In this document: positions 20,034 to 20,351 of the stretch, in pieces | Position numbering within the stretch: the first letter of the stretch is position 1 | Layout of the letters: every line of letters starts with the position of its first letter | Origin: Thioalkalivibrio sp. | Lineage (GTDB): Bacteria; Pseudomonadota; Gammaproteobacteria; Ectothiorhodospirales; Ectothiorhodospiraceae | Direction of reading: 5' to 3' | DNA: 20,351 nt | NCBI GenBank assembly: GCA_003555285.1 | Contig: PWGH01000249.1 | Span: forward strand, 1 to 20,351 | Notes under the pieces: generated by a model | Told to the model about the DNA's origin: nothing | Seen by the model: only the letters and a program-made list of their open reading frames with translations | Databases searched by the model: none | Program-made: the position numbers and the translations under genes

Positions 20034-20351
20034 ATGAAAATACTGGTTCTGTGTACCGGAAACTCCTGTCGTTCCATCCTCGGAGAAGCGGTGATCAACC
20101 ACCTGGCCCCTCCGGGATGGCGTGCGATGAGCGCCGGGAGTCAGCCGACCGGGCAGGTCCATCCCCGCGCGCTGGCCTTGCTGGAGCGGGAGGGGATCCC
20201 GACGGCCGGATATTTCAGCAAATCCTGGGACGACCTGCCGGAAGTCCCAGACATCGTCATCACCGTGTGCGCCAATGCCGCCGGGGAGACCTGTCCGGTC
20301 TATCTGGCCCCGGCGTTGCGGACGCACTGGGGGGTCGAGGATCCGGCCAAG
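20034..20351 (+). CDS. arsC: ArsC, LMW-phosphatase-type arsenate reductase, 3' cut by the window end
   Basis: This enzyme reduces As(V) to As(III), supplying the form handled by ArsD and ArsA. The first 106 residues are present: MKILVLCTGNSCRSILGEA contains the low-molecular-weight phosphatase P-loop with nucleophile Cys7 (and the unusual Thr-Gly before Asn), followed by SAGSQPTGQVHPRALALL and the second redox region ITVCANAAGETCP with two cysteines typical of the thioredoxin-coupled group. AAGGA lies about 7 bases before ATG 20034. In the 59-base gap after arsA there is an 11-bp direct repeat (GACCTCCAAC twice). The remaining C-terminus lies outside. Confidence 0.93.
   Translation, partial: MKILVLCTGNSCRSILGEAVINHLAPPGWRAMSAGSQPTGQVHPRALALLEREGIPTAGYFSKSWDDLPEVPDIVITVCANAAGETCPVYLAPALRTHWGVEDPAK

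Overview
The window is GC-rich, densely coded chromosomal DNA with the gene content of a free-living gammaproteobacterium. Supporting signs are the MEP-pathway ispF, an E. coli-type SOS box (CTGT-N8-ACAG) in front of lexA, the TrkA/TrkH potassium system, NodI/NodJ-type ABC export genes, and intergenic repeats of a kind seen in Chromatiales-like genomes. An Ectothiorhodospiraceae-like or related, possibly halophilic or sulfur-oxidising, organism is my best guess; no rRNA or marker phylogeny is available here to prove it. I saw no tRNA, rRNA, transposase, phage gene or CRISPR array.

Layout, left to right. (1) 1-564: the end of an upstream gene overlapping ispF. (2) 565-869: non-coding, holding copy 1 of a roughly 112-bp dispersed repeat and a possible stem-loop after imuB. 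(3) 870-3926, minus strand: an SOS mutagenesis operon lexA-imuA-imuB with a perfect palindromic LexA box; no dnaE2 follows it. (4) 4002-5812, minus strand: a two-gene ABC-2 exporter (ATPase and permease, ATGA overlap). (5) 6063-9053, plus strand: trkA and trkH, separated by a 15-bp tandem array in a frame that stays open between the two genes. (6) 9182-9658: a stand-alone hemerythrin. (7) 9809-12085: a tight operon of a duplicated DUF1538 membrane protein, a PII-like protein and a two-CBS-domain protein. (8) 12086-12445: a repeat island with two 39-bp direct repeats around copy 2 of the dispersed repeat. (9) 12446-14487: archease and RtcB, an RNA-ligase pair. (10) 14477-16068, minus strand: an Ada/Ogt-type DNA methyltransferase and an exported metallo-beta-lactamase-fold protein with an altered metal motif. 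(11) 16446-17042: an exported histidine phosphatase. (12) 17182-20351: an arsenic operon arsR-arsD-arsA-arsC, cut by the window end before any arsB/acr3 pump gene.

Functional themes are nucleic-acid repair (LexA/ImuA/ImuB, Ogt, archease/RtcB), ion homeostasis (Trk, and perhaps the DUF1538 carrier), and arsenic resistance in which ArsD hands As(III) to the ArsA ATPase while ArsC reduces arsenate.

The best candidate for an under-described system is the DUF1538/PII-like/CBS operon: a carrier of unknown substrate encoded with two probable nucleotide-sensing regulators. The most unusual DNA-level features are the dispersed repeat, whose hairpin shows compensatory changes between its two copies and which supplies the ispF stop codon, and a recurring pattern of unrelated 12- or 15-bp-period tandem repeats in linkers, tails and gaps next to genes.
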